DNA of 64,000 nt from Thozetella sp. PMI_491 (lineage: Eukaryota > Ascomycota > Sordariomycetes > Chaetosphaeriales > Chaetosphaeriaceae), in assembly GCA_021432635.1 (NCBI GenBank), contig MU270147.1:1-64000 (forward strand). Direction: 5' to 3'. Position 1 is the first letter of the stretch, and every line of letters begins with the position of its first letter. Shown piece after piece: positions 21,675-31,349 of the stretch. The notes under the pieces were generated by a model, which saw only the letters and a program-made list of their open reading frames with translations, made no database searches and was not told the DNA's origin. The position numbers and the translations under genes were made by a program.

Positions 21675-23376
21675 ATGGCTTCCCCCGACAAAGATGACCA
21701 GCGCGTCGAGCATGTGCACGGCAGCCCGTCACTCCACTCGCACGACGCGGCCAAGCCAGATGATGCCGCCTACGTCCTGCAAGCGCAGCAGTTGGCGTCG
21801 CAGTGGGAGGAGAATTCGAAGGCCGAGAAGGACCTGGTGCGCAAACTCGACTGGCGCATCCTCCCCTGCACCTGGGTGCTGTACCTCCTCGGCTTCCTCG
21901 ACCGGGCCAATATCAGGTAAGTCCCGTGGCCGTGTGCGGAACGCCGCTGACCTTAGCAGCAACGCCAAGACGGGCGGCCTCGAGCGCGACTTCAGCCTTA
22001 CCTCGGACCAGTACTCGATCGTCGTGCTCCTTTTCTTCGTCTCATACCTCGTCGCTGAGGTCCCGGCCAACATGATCCTCACCCGCGTCCGTCCGAGCCT
22101 GTTCCTCCCCGGCCTTGGCATCCTCTGGGGCAGTCTGGCCGCCGTCATGGGCGCGACAAACAACTGGCAGCAGCTCGCGGGCATCCGATTCCTGCTAGGT
22201 GTGGCCGAGGTATGTATCTACCTGGGCATGTCTAGTTTCATAGCCGTGTCTGACTTTCGCAGGCGGGCTTCGCCCCGGGCTGCGCTTTCTACCTGTCAAC
22301 CTGGTACCGCAAGTACGAGCTCACGACGCGCTACTCGTTCCTGTACACGTCGGTTCCACTCGCCGGCGCCGTGTCGGGTCTGCTCGCTGGCGTCATCATG
22401 GAGCACATGGAGGGCGTGGCTGGCCTCGCGGGCTGGCGGTGGCTATTTGTAAGCTTCGTCTTTCGAATTCGTGCGCCTTGTCTGACGTTATAGATCCTCG
22501 AGGGTCTCGCGTCGGTCGTGGCGGCCTCTACTATCTACTTCTACATGCCCGATTACCCGTCGACCAGCAAGCGCTTCCTTAACGAGGAGCAGTCCCTGCT
22601 CGCCTGTCAGCGTCTGGCCGTCGACGGCATCGCCATGGCGCAGGGCGCGTCCGCCGAGCAGCTTTCGCATTGGGCCGTCTTCAAGATGACGTGCCGAGAC
22701 TGGCGTGTCTGGGCCCAGTGCCTCCTCTTCGTACTAGTCACGGGCTCGCAGACCATGCAGTATTTCATCCCGACCCTGATCGCTGGGTTCGGCTGGAAGG
22801 GATACACCGGGCAGTGTAGGTTCCTCCGCCTGGCGAAGGTGCGCTCCACCGTGCTGACCTGCAGACTATACTATCCCCGCCTACATGGCGGCACTCCTCT
22901 ACGTCGTCGGCTGCGGCTGGCTGGCCGACCGCTACAAGACTAAGTGGCCGCTGATCTGTGCCCTGTCGGCCATCGGCTGTGTGCTCTTCATAGCCGTGAC
23001 CGTGTCGACGAACCGCACCGCCCAATACGTGCTGACCATCTTCGCCTTCGGCACTATCTACGGCTGCTCGCCGCTGGTCAAGACATGGGTCTCGGACGTC
23101 ATACCACAGCCAGCCGCCAAGCGTGCGGTGGCTATTGCGCTGATCAATTCGATCGGCAACGCCTCGTCCATCTACTCGAGCTGGCTGTGGCCGAGCAAGG
23201 ACGCGCCGCGTTACATCCCGGGGTTCGCCACGACCACGACATGGCTGGGCGTGCTGTGCGTTCTCTCGGCTGTGTTTGCTTACTTCTTCAACAAGTACCC
23301 GGCAGAGCGCACCGATCAGTCTGAGGTCATGGCAGCCGAGCTGCGAGCGCAGCAGGCGGGCAAGCGCACGGCGTAG
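21675..23376 (+). CDS. Dal5-type (ACS family) MFS organic-anion transporter
   Basis: Five exons: 21675-21916, 21960-22209, 22263-22448, 22494-22815 and 22865-23376. Phases match across introns of 43-53 bp. The product has about 503 residues with 12 predicted helices. Diagnostic motifs are RKLDWRILPCTWVLYLLGFLDRANI at the first helix (shown here across the first exon), DQYSIVVLLFFVSYLVAEVPAN in helix 2, LGVAEAGFAPG across the second intron, and YYTIPAYMAALL after the fourth. These mark the allantoate permease/anion:cation symporter group, whose members import carboxylates, vitamins and sugar acids. The gene lies immediately left of the sugar-phosphate cluster, and its promoter carries the same element as the cluster's divergent promoters. 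Import of a tetronate or related acid is therefore a reasonable hypothesis, though not shown by sequence. Confidence 0.88.
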
Positions 23377-23974
23377 GAGCCAAACCGACTCAGATGACAA
23401 GGAGAGCGCGATGCTCTTTACGGACCGAGAGCAAACATCATGTGAAATAGTCGATTCGTCCTCGAATCTACAAGCTAGCGTATGTACAGTATTCAGTACG
23501 CCGTTTCCGAGCACTCGCACGTCGGCGATGTCCGTTTGGAACCCCTAGAAGGACGCGTCGTTGAAGTGCCAGTCCAGCTGGCCTAGAATATTGAAGGAAT
23601 CTTGCTCCCGGCTAGCAGCTGTACCACTGCCGCCTTGAATGTAGTTCCCAGAACTCTGGTCTGGAGATTTTCGTGAGTTCTGTTCAAGGTACCTTAGGTA
23701 CCACCTACCTTACACAGTAGGTAGTAGGTAATAGCAGGTGATGACTCCAAGATTCCAACACACCTTCTCCACTCCCTCCCCGCGACCCCGTGCAGGGATA
23801 CCCCAACTTAGGTATCTACCCCAACCCATCCCAGCGCACAAGACCCTGCAGCAAATCAACTGCCAGCAATGCGATAGTTCACGATGCCTCACGACATCCT
23901 CGCATTGAAAAATTCAGATTCGCTCGGCATTTGACTAGCAAATAGACTGAATATACTTGACAGGTAGGTATGTT
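23377..23974. other. Intergenic between transporter and kinase 3' ends
   Basis: No coding sequence recognised. Around 23686-23732 there is a local cluster of TACCT/AGGTA repeats (ACCTTAGGTACCACCTACC), of a kind common in fungal intergenic DNA. Confidence 0.4.
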
Positions 23975-25747
23975 CTACAGAGCGATATTTAGCCCTTGGA
24001 CAGCCACCATGGCGCCCCATGCGCCCGGGTCCGGCGGCAGGTCCCCTCCTTCGGTGCCGCCCACGTATGTCGCGCGGCCGAGCTTCGGTGCCATCGCGCG
24101 CGTCGCCTCAGCACCCTGCACGGCGGCGTCGACGGCTCGGGCGAACCCACCAGCCATGCCCTCGGAGAATGGGATCAGAGTGTCCATGACAGTGCGGTCG
24201 CCGACCTGCGCGGGCGTGTAGCGCCGCAGATTCATGATGGCGTTCCCGAGCGCGGCCGCCCAGAGCGCCTCGGCCGACGCTGATCGCGCGAGGTCGGCGT
24301 TCTGCTCGACGCCGTTGCGCAGTGCAACGAAGAAGATACCAAGGATGCCGCCCAGTGTTCCTCCCATCCGACCTTCGACGATATCCTCAAGCGCCTGCAG
24401 GACCGTGACGATCGACCCGTCCGCGCCGATGCCGTCGTCGACTGCGGCCAAAAGCGCCGCCGCCCCTGTCTTGAGCGTCTCGCCGCAGTCGCCGTCGCCC
24501 ATTACCGTGTCCCACCGCGTGATATCAGGCTCGGCAGCGATGACGGCATCGCACGCGCTCCGCAGCATCCGCTCCAGCGCGACCGGGTCGACTCTGAGGT
24601 CCTTCGCCGGGTCGACCGCCGGCCGGGGCTCCTCCCGAGGCGATACCAGCTGTTCGTGCCTGGTGCGCCGCGCCGGCTGCGACTGCAAGCCGGCCATCGA
24701 TTCCCAGTGGGTTGTGGTCCTGGCGTCGAAGAAGGCCTTGATCTGCGCGGCCGAGAACGCGCAACTCTCAGCGGCCAACGTGACATTGATGAGCGAGAGA
24801 GAGAAGGCCGGCGCATTGAGAGAGGTCTCCAGCGGCCCCGAGCAGACGCGCGCGGGCTGAATGTGCCAGTCCCGCTCCAGCTGGACGAGGAGCTCGTCCA
24901 CTAGCGCGCCCATCTCGAGGTACGACATGCCGCCAAAGTTGCTCACGAGAAGAACGGCCTCGTCTCCGTGGCGGAACGGGACGTAGGCGCGCTGGGGGTC
25001 TTGCTGGTCGAGGCAGTACGCCAGCAGCTTCCGGATGAACTCGTCTGGCGGCGGCTGCGGAGCGAGCTTGAGGTAGCCCGGCTCGTTGTGCGGGCCAGTG
25101 CCCAGCTCGACCTCGTCGGCGGCAAGCGTGGGGATGCCGTGCTCGCTGCGCCCCGGCACGTGGCAATGGTCCAGCGTCGCAGCGATGGACACGATCTGGC
25201 GCGAAAAGGCGAGGCCGAGGTCGTACACGTCGTCGAGCGACGCGCCCGCCCCCGCCGCGCCGCCCATGACCTTGAGCACGCCGATCTGGCCCGCGAGCCC
25301 GCGCCGCCCCACCAGGCTTCCTTTTCGGCCCACCGACACGTCGTCCCCGCAGATGATCATGCGGCAGTTGTGCCCTTCGGCGATGGCCTTCTCGTTGGCG
25401 AGCCCGAAGTGCAGGCAGTCGCCCGTGTAGTTGGTGACCACCAGGATGGTGCCTTTGTCGGACGGCACCCGCCTCACGGCCGCGAGGATCTGCTTGGTGC
25501 TAGGGCTGGCGAAGATGTCGCCAGCCACCGACGCCGCCAGCATGTTCTCTCCCACGTAGCCGGTCCACGCAGGCTCGTGGCCGGACCCGCCGCCGCTGAT
25601 CAAGGCGACCTTAGACCGGTTGTAAGCCGAGTCGAACACCACCCGATTCGCCTGGTCGAGGCCCAGGGACGGGTTGTAGGCGATGATGCCCCGGAGCGAC
25701 CGGCCGACCAGCCCATCGGGGGACACGAAGAGATGGCGTTTGGACAT
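23975..25747 (-). CDS. DhaK/DhaL dihydroxyacetone-type kinase, probable tetrulose kinase
   Basis: The single exon encodes 590 residues from MSKRHLF, which matches the usual N-terminus; an ATG 22 codons upstream (25813) would only add a tail. The DhaK half carries ALISGGGSGHEPAWTGYVG and GDIFASPSTKQ, and DHCHVPG contains the His that binds the ketose carbonyl covalently. The DhaL half carries MGDGDCGETLKTGA, with the Asp residues for Mg-ATP, and GGTLGGILG. This is the ATP-dependent single-chain form that phosphorylates dihydroxyacetone. In bacterial and Yarrowia erythritol pathways, paralogues phosphorylate erythrulose. Divergent RpiB- and TIM-type isomerases next door favour the tetrulose role (inference). 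The 480-bp divergent promoter holds the shared cluster element. Confidence 0.9.
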   Translation of the reverse strand: MSKRHLFVSPDGLVGRSLRGIIAYNPSLGLDQANRVVFDSAYNRSKVALISGGGSGHEPAWTGYVGENMLAASVAGDIFASPSTKQILAAVRRVPSDKGTILVVTNYTGDCLHFGLANEKAIAEGHNCRMIICGDDVSVGRKGSLVGRRGLAGQIGVLKVMGGAAGAGASLDDVYDLGLAFSRQIVSIAATLDHCHVPGRSEHGIPTLAADEVELGTGPHNEPGYLKLAPQPPPDEFIRKLLAYCLDQQDPQRAYVPFRHGDEAVLLVSNFGGMSYLEMGALVDELLVQLERDWHIQPARVCSGPLETSLNAPAFSLSLINVTLAAESCAFSAAQIKAFFDARTTTHWESMAGLQSQPARRTRHEQLVSPREEPRPAVDPAKDLRVDPVALERMLRSACDAVIAAEPDITRWDTVMGDGDCGETLKTGAAALLAAVDDGIGADGSIVTVLQALEDIVEGRMGGTLGGILGIFFVALRNGVEQNADLARSASAEALWAAALGNAIMNLRRYTPAQVGDRTVMDTLIPFSEGMAGGFARAVDAAVQGAEATRAMAPKLGRATYVGGTEGGDLPPDPGAWGAMVAVQGLNIAL

Positions 25748-26061
25748 GGTGGATGATGCAGCTCGTTGTTTCCCTCTGCTGCTGCCAGAGACGGTGCCGT
25801 TCGGACCCAGCATCGAGACTCACGGGGATGTGGACGCCATAAGAGCCTCGGCGGGCGCGCACGCCAGGGTGTCCGCCTACGAGCATCGGACGCGCACATC
25901 ACAACTCGGAGGAAGCCCCGAGGATTGCGCTCGCGAGATTGCATACTCGGGTCATATGCGATGGCACCGAGTCTGAAGGCATCGGCGGTCTGGCGAGCTT
26001 GTCCGGCGATGGATCGTCCCCACCTCATCGTCCCCACCACACTATCACAACGCTTAGGGAA

Positions 26062-26081
26062 TGTCGGGGAAACCGCCGAGC
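26062..26081 (+). promoter_or_regulatory. Shared CGG-GAAA-CCG element, kinase/isomerase promoter
   Basis: TGTCGGGGAAACCGCCGAGC differs at a single base from the element at 28931-28950. It lies in the divergent promoter between the kinase (start 25747) and the RpiB-type gene (start 26227). Its CGG-N5-CCG core is compatible with a zinc-cluster regulator. Confidence 0.6.
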
Positions 26082-26226
26082 GGTGCCAGAGAGCAGAACT
26101 TCTGGTTGTGCCGGTGCTATATCTTGCGGTCACGGCTAGGCCGGCAAGCGGAGGGGGTCGAAATCACTCAGTCGCTCGCGGTGCAGCGGTCTTTGTTCCA
26201 ACGGGACACATCACATTCCCAGCAAG

Positions 26227-26738
26227 ATGGCACCCCAGCTGCGGATCGTCGTTGGTTGCGATGTAAGTCGAGCCCAGAGAGACCAAGCAAGCGCTGACGC
26301 TTGCAGGATGCCGGTGTGAGCTACAAGAACAAAATAAAGGCCGACCTCGAGAAGGACCCGCGAGTGGTGTCGGTGACAGACGTCGGCAGCAACGGCGCGG
26401 AGGACAAGACAGCCTACCCGCATCGCGCCGCCGCAGCCGCGCGTTTGGTCGCCGAGGGCCAGTGCGACCGGGCGCTCCTGATCTGCGGCACCGGTCTAGG
26501 GGTGGCGATCGCCGCGAATAAGATCAAGGGCGTCCGCGCGGTCACGGCTCACGATAGCTTCTCGGTCGAGAGGGCCGTACTCAGCAACAACGCACAGGTC
26601 CTGTGCATGGGAGAGAGGGTGATCGGGATCGCGCTTGCGAGGCGGCTGGCCAAGGAGTGGCTGGGATATACGTTTGATCCGATGAGCGCCAGCGCCGCCA
26701 AGGTCGCCGCCATAATGGAGTACGAGGAGGCTACTTAG
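26227..26738 (+). CDS. RpiB/LacAB-type sugar-phosphate isomerase, probable D-erythrulose-4-phosphate isomerase
   Basis: Exons 26227-26262 and 26307-26738 (44-bp intron, GTAAGT donor) give 155 residues. The short first exon supplies [12 protein letters not shown], and the join yields GCDDAGVSYK, the first active-site strand of RpiB. Further family marks are YPHRAAAAA, the catalytic Cys in [15 protein letters not shown], and [15 protein letters not shown]. RpiB enzymes interconvert ribose- and ribulose-5-phosphate. Close relatives encoded with DhaK-type kinases and TIM paralogues convert D-erythrulose-4-phosphate to D-erythrose-4-phosphate, a pentose-phosphate intermediate. Fungi normally use RpiA for the ribose reaction, so the specialised role is favoured. 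Transcribed away from the kinase and towards the TIM paralogue 206 bp downstream. Confidence 0.88.
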
Positions 26739-26944
26739 CAGTATACTACTAGGCTGTAGCAAAATTAGGCGTGGTTTTGTGCTGTCCTTCCCACGGCTCT
26801 GCCGCCGGCCAGTGAGTAAATATAGGTCATCGTTCCCATGGCATGTGGGCCTAGTCGTTACGGGCATAAATACTCGAGTGCTCCCCCCAAAGTTCACCAA
26901 GCCTATGCGGCTCTCACTTTCTTACCTCATCCAGCATTGCCCCC

Positions 26945-27706
26945 ATGGCGTCACACCATCGCCGCAGACTCGTGGGCGTCTCCACCAAGATGTACTTCAG
27001 TGCGGCGAGGACCCGGGCATACGTTGACGAAGTGGTGCGCCTAGCCGCCGGGTCGCCCGAGCTGCTCGGCATGACGGACGTGTTTATGATCCCCGACCAC
27101 CTCACCCTGGCCTCCGTCGTCCGCCAGCTGGATGGAACCGATATTCTGCCCGGCTCCCAAGACGCTTTCTCCGAGGACGTGGGTTCCTTCACTGGCGAGG
27201 CATCCCCCGCCGTGCTCGCAGAGCTGGGCTGCCGCATCGTCGAGCTCGGCCATGCAGAGCGGCGGAGGCTCTTTGGCGAGAGCGACGACGACACGGCCCG
27301 AAAAGCCGCGGCCGCAGTACGAAACGGCATGGTGCCTTTGGTGTGCATCGGCGAGCGATCCAGATCCAAGCCCATCGCGGCCGTCGACGCGTGCCGCGCC
27401 CAGGTCGAGGCCGTGATGGCGATGCTGCCGCATGATGCCGAGGTGGTGCTGGCGTACGAACCGGTGTGGGCGATCGGGGCCAGCGAGCCTGCTGATGCGG
27501 AATATGTCGTGGAGGTAGCGAGAGGAATCCGCGCGCTGCCTTGTATCCAGCAGCGGAGCGGCCTAACGCGGATTCTCTACGGAGGCAGTGCGGGGCCAGG
27601 GCTATTCGAGAAGCTGAAGGAGGGCGTGGATGGCCTGTTCCTGGGGCGCTTCGCCCACGACCCTGCCCGGTTTCTCCAGACGATCCGGGAGGTCGCCTCA
27701 GCGTGA
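26945..27706 (+). CDS. Triosephosphate isomerase paralogue, probable L-erythrulose-1-phosphate isomerase
   Basis: Intronless, 253 residues. The TIM active site is complete: Lys in VSTKMYF (canonical TIM has NWKMN), His in LGHAERRR, Glu in AYEPVWAIG, and the phosphate loop in YGGSAGPGLF with a final GLFLGRFAHDPARF. The replacement of Asn-Trp before the Lys and of Asn after the Met distinguishes it from housekeeping TIM. Similar changes occur, as far as I recall, in the EryH/LerI group that interconverts L-erythrulose-1-phosphate and D-erythrulose-4-phosphate. A housekeeping TIM would usually contain introns in these fungi and would not sit in such a cluster. Acts in the cytosol, between the kinase and the RpiB-type enzyme in the proposed route. 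A TATA-like ATAAATA lies about 75 bp upstream of the ATG. Confidence 0.88.
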   Translation: MASHHRRRLVGVSTKMYFSAARTRAYVDEVVRLAAGSPELLGMTDVFMIPDHLTLASVVRQLDGTDILPGSQDAFSEDVGSFTGEASPAVLAELGCRIVELGHAERRRLFGESDDDTARKAAAAVRNGMVPLVCIGERSRSKPIAAVDACRAQVEAVMAMLPHDAEVVLAYEPVWAIGASEPADAEYVVEVARGIRALPCIQQRSGLTRILYGGSAGPGLFEKLKEGVDGLFLGRFAHDPARFLQTIREVASA

Positions 27707-27847
27707 AGGCATGCGTACTGAAAATAAAGCGAATGTCTGTGGACCGTCGGTAGGATAGTTTCAGGCGGTGGTATCATGTCTACATAGGATGATCTACAGG
27801 ATGCCGTCTCCGTGCGCCTCATGCTTCGTGCCCTCATGCATTGGCCC

Positions 27848-28711
27848 TCAGGCCTTCCCGGCACTACCAAACCAGCGCATATACTGCTCGATCTCCTTCT
27901 GCATGGCGTCGGTGCCGGCCTCCATGACCCTTGTGAGCGGCTTGCCCCGCATCTCGTCCTGCACGCGCGCGTAGTGGTTGTTGGCGCCCTTATTAATGTT
28001 GATCTTGGTCACGCCGGCCTTGATGCAGCGCGAGAAGATCTCCTCATCAAACGGATCGGCGCCGTGGAGCACCAGGCGCACGCGGTCCCCCACCGCCTTG
28101 CTCACCGACTCTAGGCGGTCGTACTCCAGGCGGATGCCGCGCGGTCCGTACTCGCCGTGGACGTTGCCGAAGGCGGGGGCTAGCAGCTCGATGCCGGTAG
28201 CGACGAACTCCTCAGCCTGCTCGACCGTGGTAAGGACGCCCTCGAGGTCCTCGGTCTCGGCGACGCCGTCCTCGCCGCCCTCGATCCGGCCCGGCTCGGC
28301 CTCGGACGCGATGCCGCGCGCGTGGCAGTAGTCCGTCAGCTCCTTGGTCAGACGGAGGTTCTCTTCCTTGTCGTAGTGGCTCATGTCGCACATGATGCTG
28401 TCGAACGCGCCCGGGATATCGGCGGCCATGCGGACGAGCTCGGGCTTCTGGGCGTGATCGAGGTGCAGCGAGACCGGGACCGAGGCCGAGTGGGCCGCGT
28501 TGGCCGCAGCCAGCACGAGGGACGCCCCGGCATACTCGATGGCCCACGGGAAGAGCAGCACCATGGCGGGTGAGCGGGCGGTTTCGGCGGCCCGCACCGT
28601 CGCCACGATCGCCTCCAAGTTGTAGCAGCAGATGCCAGGGACCGCATACCCGCCGTCGCGGGCGGCGTTCAGGATCGCCATCGTGCGGTTCTTGGAGGGG
28701 TCATACGCCAT
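27848..28711 (-). CDS. Class II (zinc) ketose-bisphosphate aldolase-like enzyme
   Basis: Intronless, 287 residues. The FBA/tagatose-bisphosphate aldolase motifs run in order: HLDHAQ (catalytic Asp and zinc His), MSHYDKEEN, SEAEPGRIEGGEDG, FGNVHGEYG (zinc His), VLHGADPFD (zinc His), and KININKGAN. In ordinary members the third zinc His is followed by GGSG, which holds the phosphate; here it is ADPFD, so the phosphate-binding corner has changed. The family splits or joins ketose-(1,6)-bisphosphates or ketose-1-phosphates with dihydroxyacetone phosphate as one partner. Convergent with the TIM paralogue (141 bp between stops) and divergent from the PdxA-type gene, with the shared element in that divergent promoter. 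Its substrate in this cluster is unknown. Confidence 0.85.
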   Translation of the reverse strand: MAYDPSKNRTMAILNAARDGGYAVPGICCYNLEAIVATVRAAETARSPAMVLLFPWAIEYAGASLVLAAANAAHSASVPVSLHLDHAQKPELVRMAADIPGAFDSIMCDMSHYDKEENLRLTKELTDYCHARGIASEAEPGRIEGGEDGVAETEDLEGVLTTVEQAEEFVATGIELLAPAFGNVHGEYGPRGIRLEYDRLESVSKAVGDRVRLVLHGADPFDEEIFSRCIKAGVTKININKGANNHYARVQDEMRGKPLTRVMEAGTDAMQKEIEQYMRWFGSAGKA

Positions 28712-28930
28712 CGTGCCAGGAGTGAGAATGGATTGGTAGTGTCCACTTACGTGCCCACCGCAGGCCTCGCATCTGACGCGTCTGTCTTATAGGCACATCG
28801 CAGCGTGGCCGTCGTCGCTGTGGTTCAGGAGCCACGCCGAGACTGTCCTGCGGGTCCTGCGGGCCGCCGGGGATTGGTGTCAACGCTCCGATGCGGGACT
28901 TGTGCGGGGGCGATCGCCGAAAGGTGCGAC

Positions 28931-28950
28931 TGTCGGCGAAACCGCCGAGC
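28931..28950 (+). promoter_or_regulatory. Shared CGG-GAAA-CCG element, aldolase/PdxA promoter
   Basis: TGTCGGCGAAACCGCCGAGC lies midway in the 396-bp divergent promoter of the aldolase and the PdxA-type gene. It is one base different from the element at 26062 and matches the transporter-promoter element on the opposite strand (core GTCGGCGAAA). Confidence 0.6.
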
Positions 28951-29107
28951 TTCACACAGGCATGCGGCATCCAGGCCAGCACAAGCTACGGAGGGTTTAA
29001 GGCCGCTGGTGCAGTGCTGTTGGCCCTGCGAGGATGGACTTATGCTCGGCATACATATGAGGCCCTGAGGTTCTCGCGCCACATCACAATCCTGCACGAC
29101 AGCCAGC

Positions 29108-30201
29108 ATGGGATCCGTCGCCAACACGCACCAGCATCCGCACCCGCACCGGGCACGCATCGCCGTGACCCTAGGCGATGCTTCGGGCATCGGCCCCGAG
29201 CTGATCGCCAAACTCCTTAGCAACCCCGAGAACCCGAGGCGGGCCGACATCGTGTTGCTCGCAGACCGATCCGAGCTGGACTCGGCCGTGGCCGATGCGC
29301 ACGGCGCGAAGATTCTCCTGTCTGGCGGGCGCGCTAGCCTGCACGGGGCGCAGCTGCTCGACGATGACATGGCATCCCGATACGTCAGCAAGCGCGGCGA
29401 GGTCTCGGAGGCTAGCGGCGCGCGCTGCCTCTACCAGCTGAGGCGGGCCCTTAAGATGGTACAGGCGGGCGAGATCGACGCCATCGTGTTCGGGCCCATG
29501 AACAAGAGCTCCCTGAAGCTCGCCGGTATGACCGAGGAGGACGAGCTGCGTTGGTTCGCGAAGCAGCTGAACTTTTCCGGCCGTACCAGCGAGATCAACA
29601 TTGTGGGGCCGCTCTGGACCGGCCGCGTGACGAGCCACATCGGCCTCGACGAGGTCGCAGAGCGCATCACCGAGGCGTCGACCTTGGAGGCCATCGAGCT
29701 GCTGCATAGGCTGAGGTGGGAGTCCGGAATCGCCGCCCCACGCCTCGGCGTATGCGCGCTGAACCCCCACAACGGGGAGAACGGCTCGTTCGGGCGTCAG
29801 GAGATCGACCACATACGGCCCGCCGTCGCGGCCGCCCGGGAGAAGGGTATCGACGTTCAGGGCCCGTTCCCGTGCGACACCATCTTCTGAAGCGTGAACT
29901 CTTTGATGGCATCGTCACAATGTACCACGATCAGGGCCAGATCGCCATGAAGCTGCTCTCCTTCGATGGCGGCGTCACCGTGCAGGGTGGCCTGCCCATC
30001 CCAGTGGCCACGCCCGCCCACGGCACCGCTTTCGATATCGCCGGCAGGAATCTAGCCGCCGTCGCCAGCACGCAGAATGCCTTTGATGTCGCTGTAACCA
30101 TGGCCGAGCGTCGCCTCCTCAAAGCTGCCGGCAACGTCCACGCCATGCCGCTCAAGGGGCCGCTGCCCGCGTCCACGGTGGAGGTGCCTTCGTGCTGTTA
30201 G
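29108..30201 (+). pseudogene. PdxA-type phosphotetronate dehydrogenase, one frameshift
   Basis: The first frame (29108-29890) starts at MGSVANTHQ and carries TLGDASGIGPELIAKLL, FGPMNKSSLKLAG, TSHIGLDEV (metal His) and ALNPHNGENG (metal His). It then stops at TGA just after GPFPCDTIF. The family sequence resumes at once in another frame with KRELFDGIVTMYHDQG (third metal His), GGLPIPVATPAHGTAFDIAG and the C-terminus, to 30201. No GT-AG intron of suitable phase fits, because any removal would delete conserved residues. One missing base, real or a sequencing error, explains it. Fungi make vitamin B6 by the PDX1/SNZ route, so a B6 role is unlikely. Bacterial PdxA2/DenD relatives oxidise 4-phospho-threonate or -erythronate to dihydroxyacetone phosphate and CO2, which suits this cluster. 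Confidence 0.8.
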
Positions 30202-31349
30202 ATTGTACCTTAGTGTTCGATATACACCTCTAGATTCGCGTTAAATAGACCCACAACCCATATGCCGCCTAACACTGGTTCTGTCGCATCGACCGTCAGA
30301 CCGTCAGACCGTCAGGCTGTCGAGCCCGGTGCCGCCCGACACTATCGATAGTTTACAGCCGGCCGCAGTCGCCTCCTAGCGTCGGCTGCGGTGGCGATGA
30401 CAATCGAACACACCAGCTGCCTATTTTGAGAAGTTGACGGCGACCGGTGCCGACGCTTACACCGACATGAGAGCGATCGAGGAAGGGACTGGAGCCATCC
30501 GCCAGTGGCCCTAGGTACTTTCTGAAGCTGCCCATCCCACATCCTCTTGCTTCCTTCTCGTCGTAGTACACTAGTTAGCGAGAAACCTTCTGTTTCATTC
30601 CCCTAGTTCTCATCTCTGTTCGCCAATGAGAACGCAGGACTGCACCGCGAGCGGTCCGACGCTCGATGACCGCCTGGCAAACCTCGGAATCTGATGCCAC
30701 CATCGACGCTGGGCTGTCGGCAATCTAGCGGCTACCTCGACAGGAACGTGGCTGTCTGAGAACACTCCTGGTGGCGTCGTCTATTTGATCCGGCGGTGCC
30801 TCGCTATATCGCTTGGCGTCACCACAGAGAACACGTGATGAGAAGGCCAACAGGGCGGTGGCATTCCTCAGGACGGCCCCGGCTCTCCGGCCTGGGAACT
30901 GCACCCTGCGCGTGGAATCTGATGTCGTCTATTCAGGAACACGCACTAGTGCCCCGTCAAACTAGCAGCTCGAGACAGGCGAAGAACGTATCGTCAGACG
31001 CCACACTATCCGTCAGTATCCACCATTACATCGACAACGGCGAGATGCCTCCCTAGATTCTCGTAGTTCGGGCACAACGGTCGTAAGCACCGGCAGCCAA
31101 GACCGTTGACAGCGACACTTTAGGCGCTCCGACATTCCAACACAGCGAGCAGCCCAACAGCGCCAAGACTCTCCCCGCCAACAACCTACAGACGAGAGCT
31201 AGTGCAGACTGGAGCATGCTGTGCAAGAGGTATAAGAGAAGCCGTTGCGCCGATCTAGCAGCAACTCGTAGATCTCCATCCCAGCCGCCAGCATCAGCAC
31301 CAGCCGCATCTAACACCCCCACCCCCATCAGCCAGCTTCATCTGCCGTC
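30202..31349. other. Intergenic with short tandem repeat
   Basis: No gene recognised. At 30294-30317 an 8-bp unit (GACCGTCA) is repeated three times. TATA-like GTATAAGAG at about 31229 and a C/A-rich leader precede the DUF4360 gene. Confidence 0.45.

Noticed and set aside
29108-30201. Vitamin B6 biosynthesis (true PdxA)
   Set aside because: Filamentous fungi use the PDX1/SNZ route; context is sugar-phosphate catabolism and no PdxJ-like gene is present.
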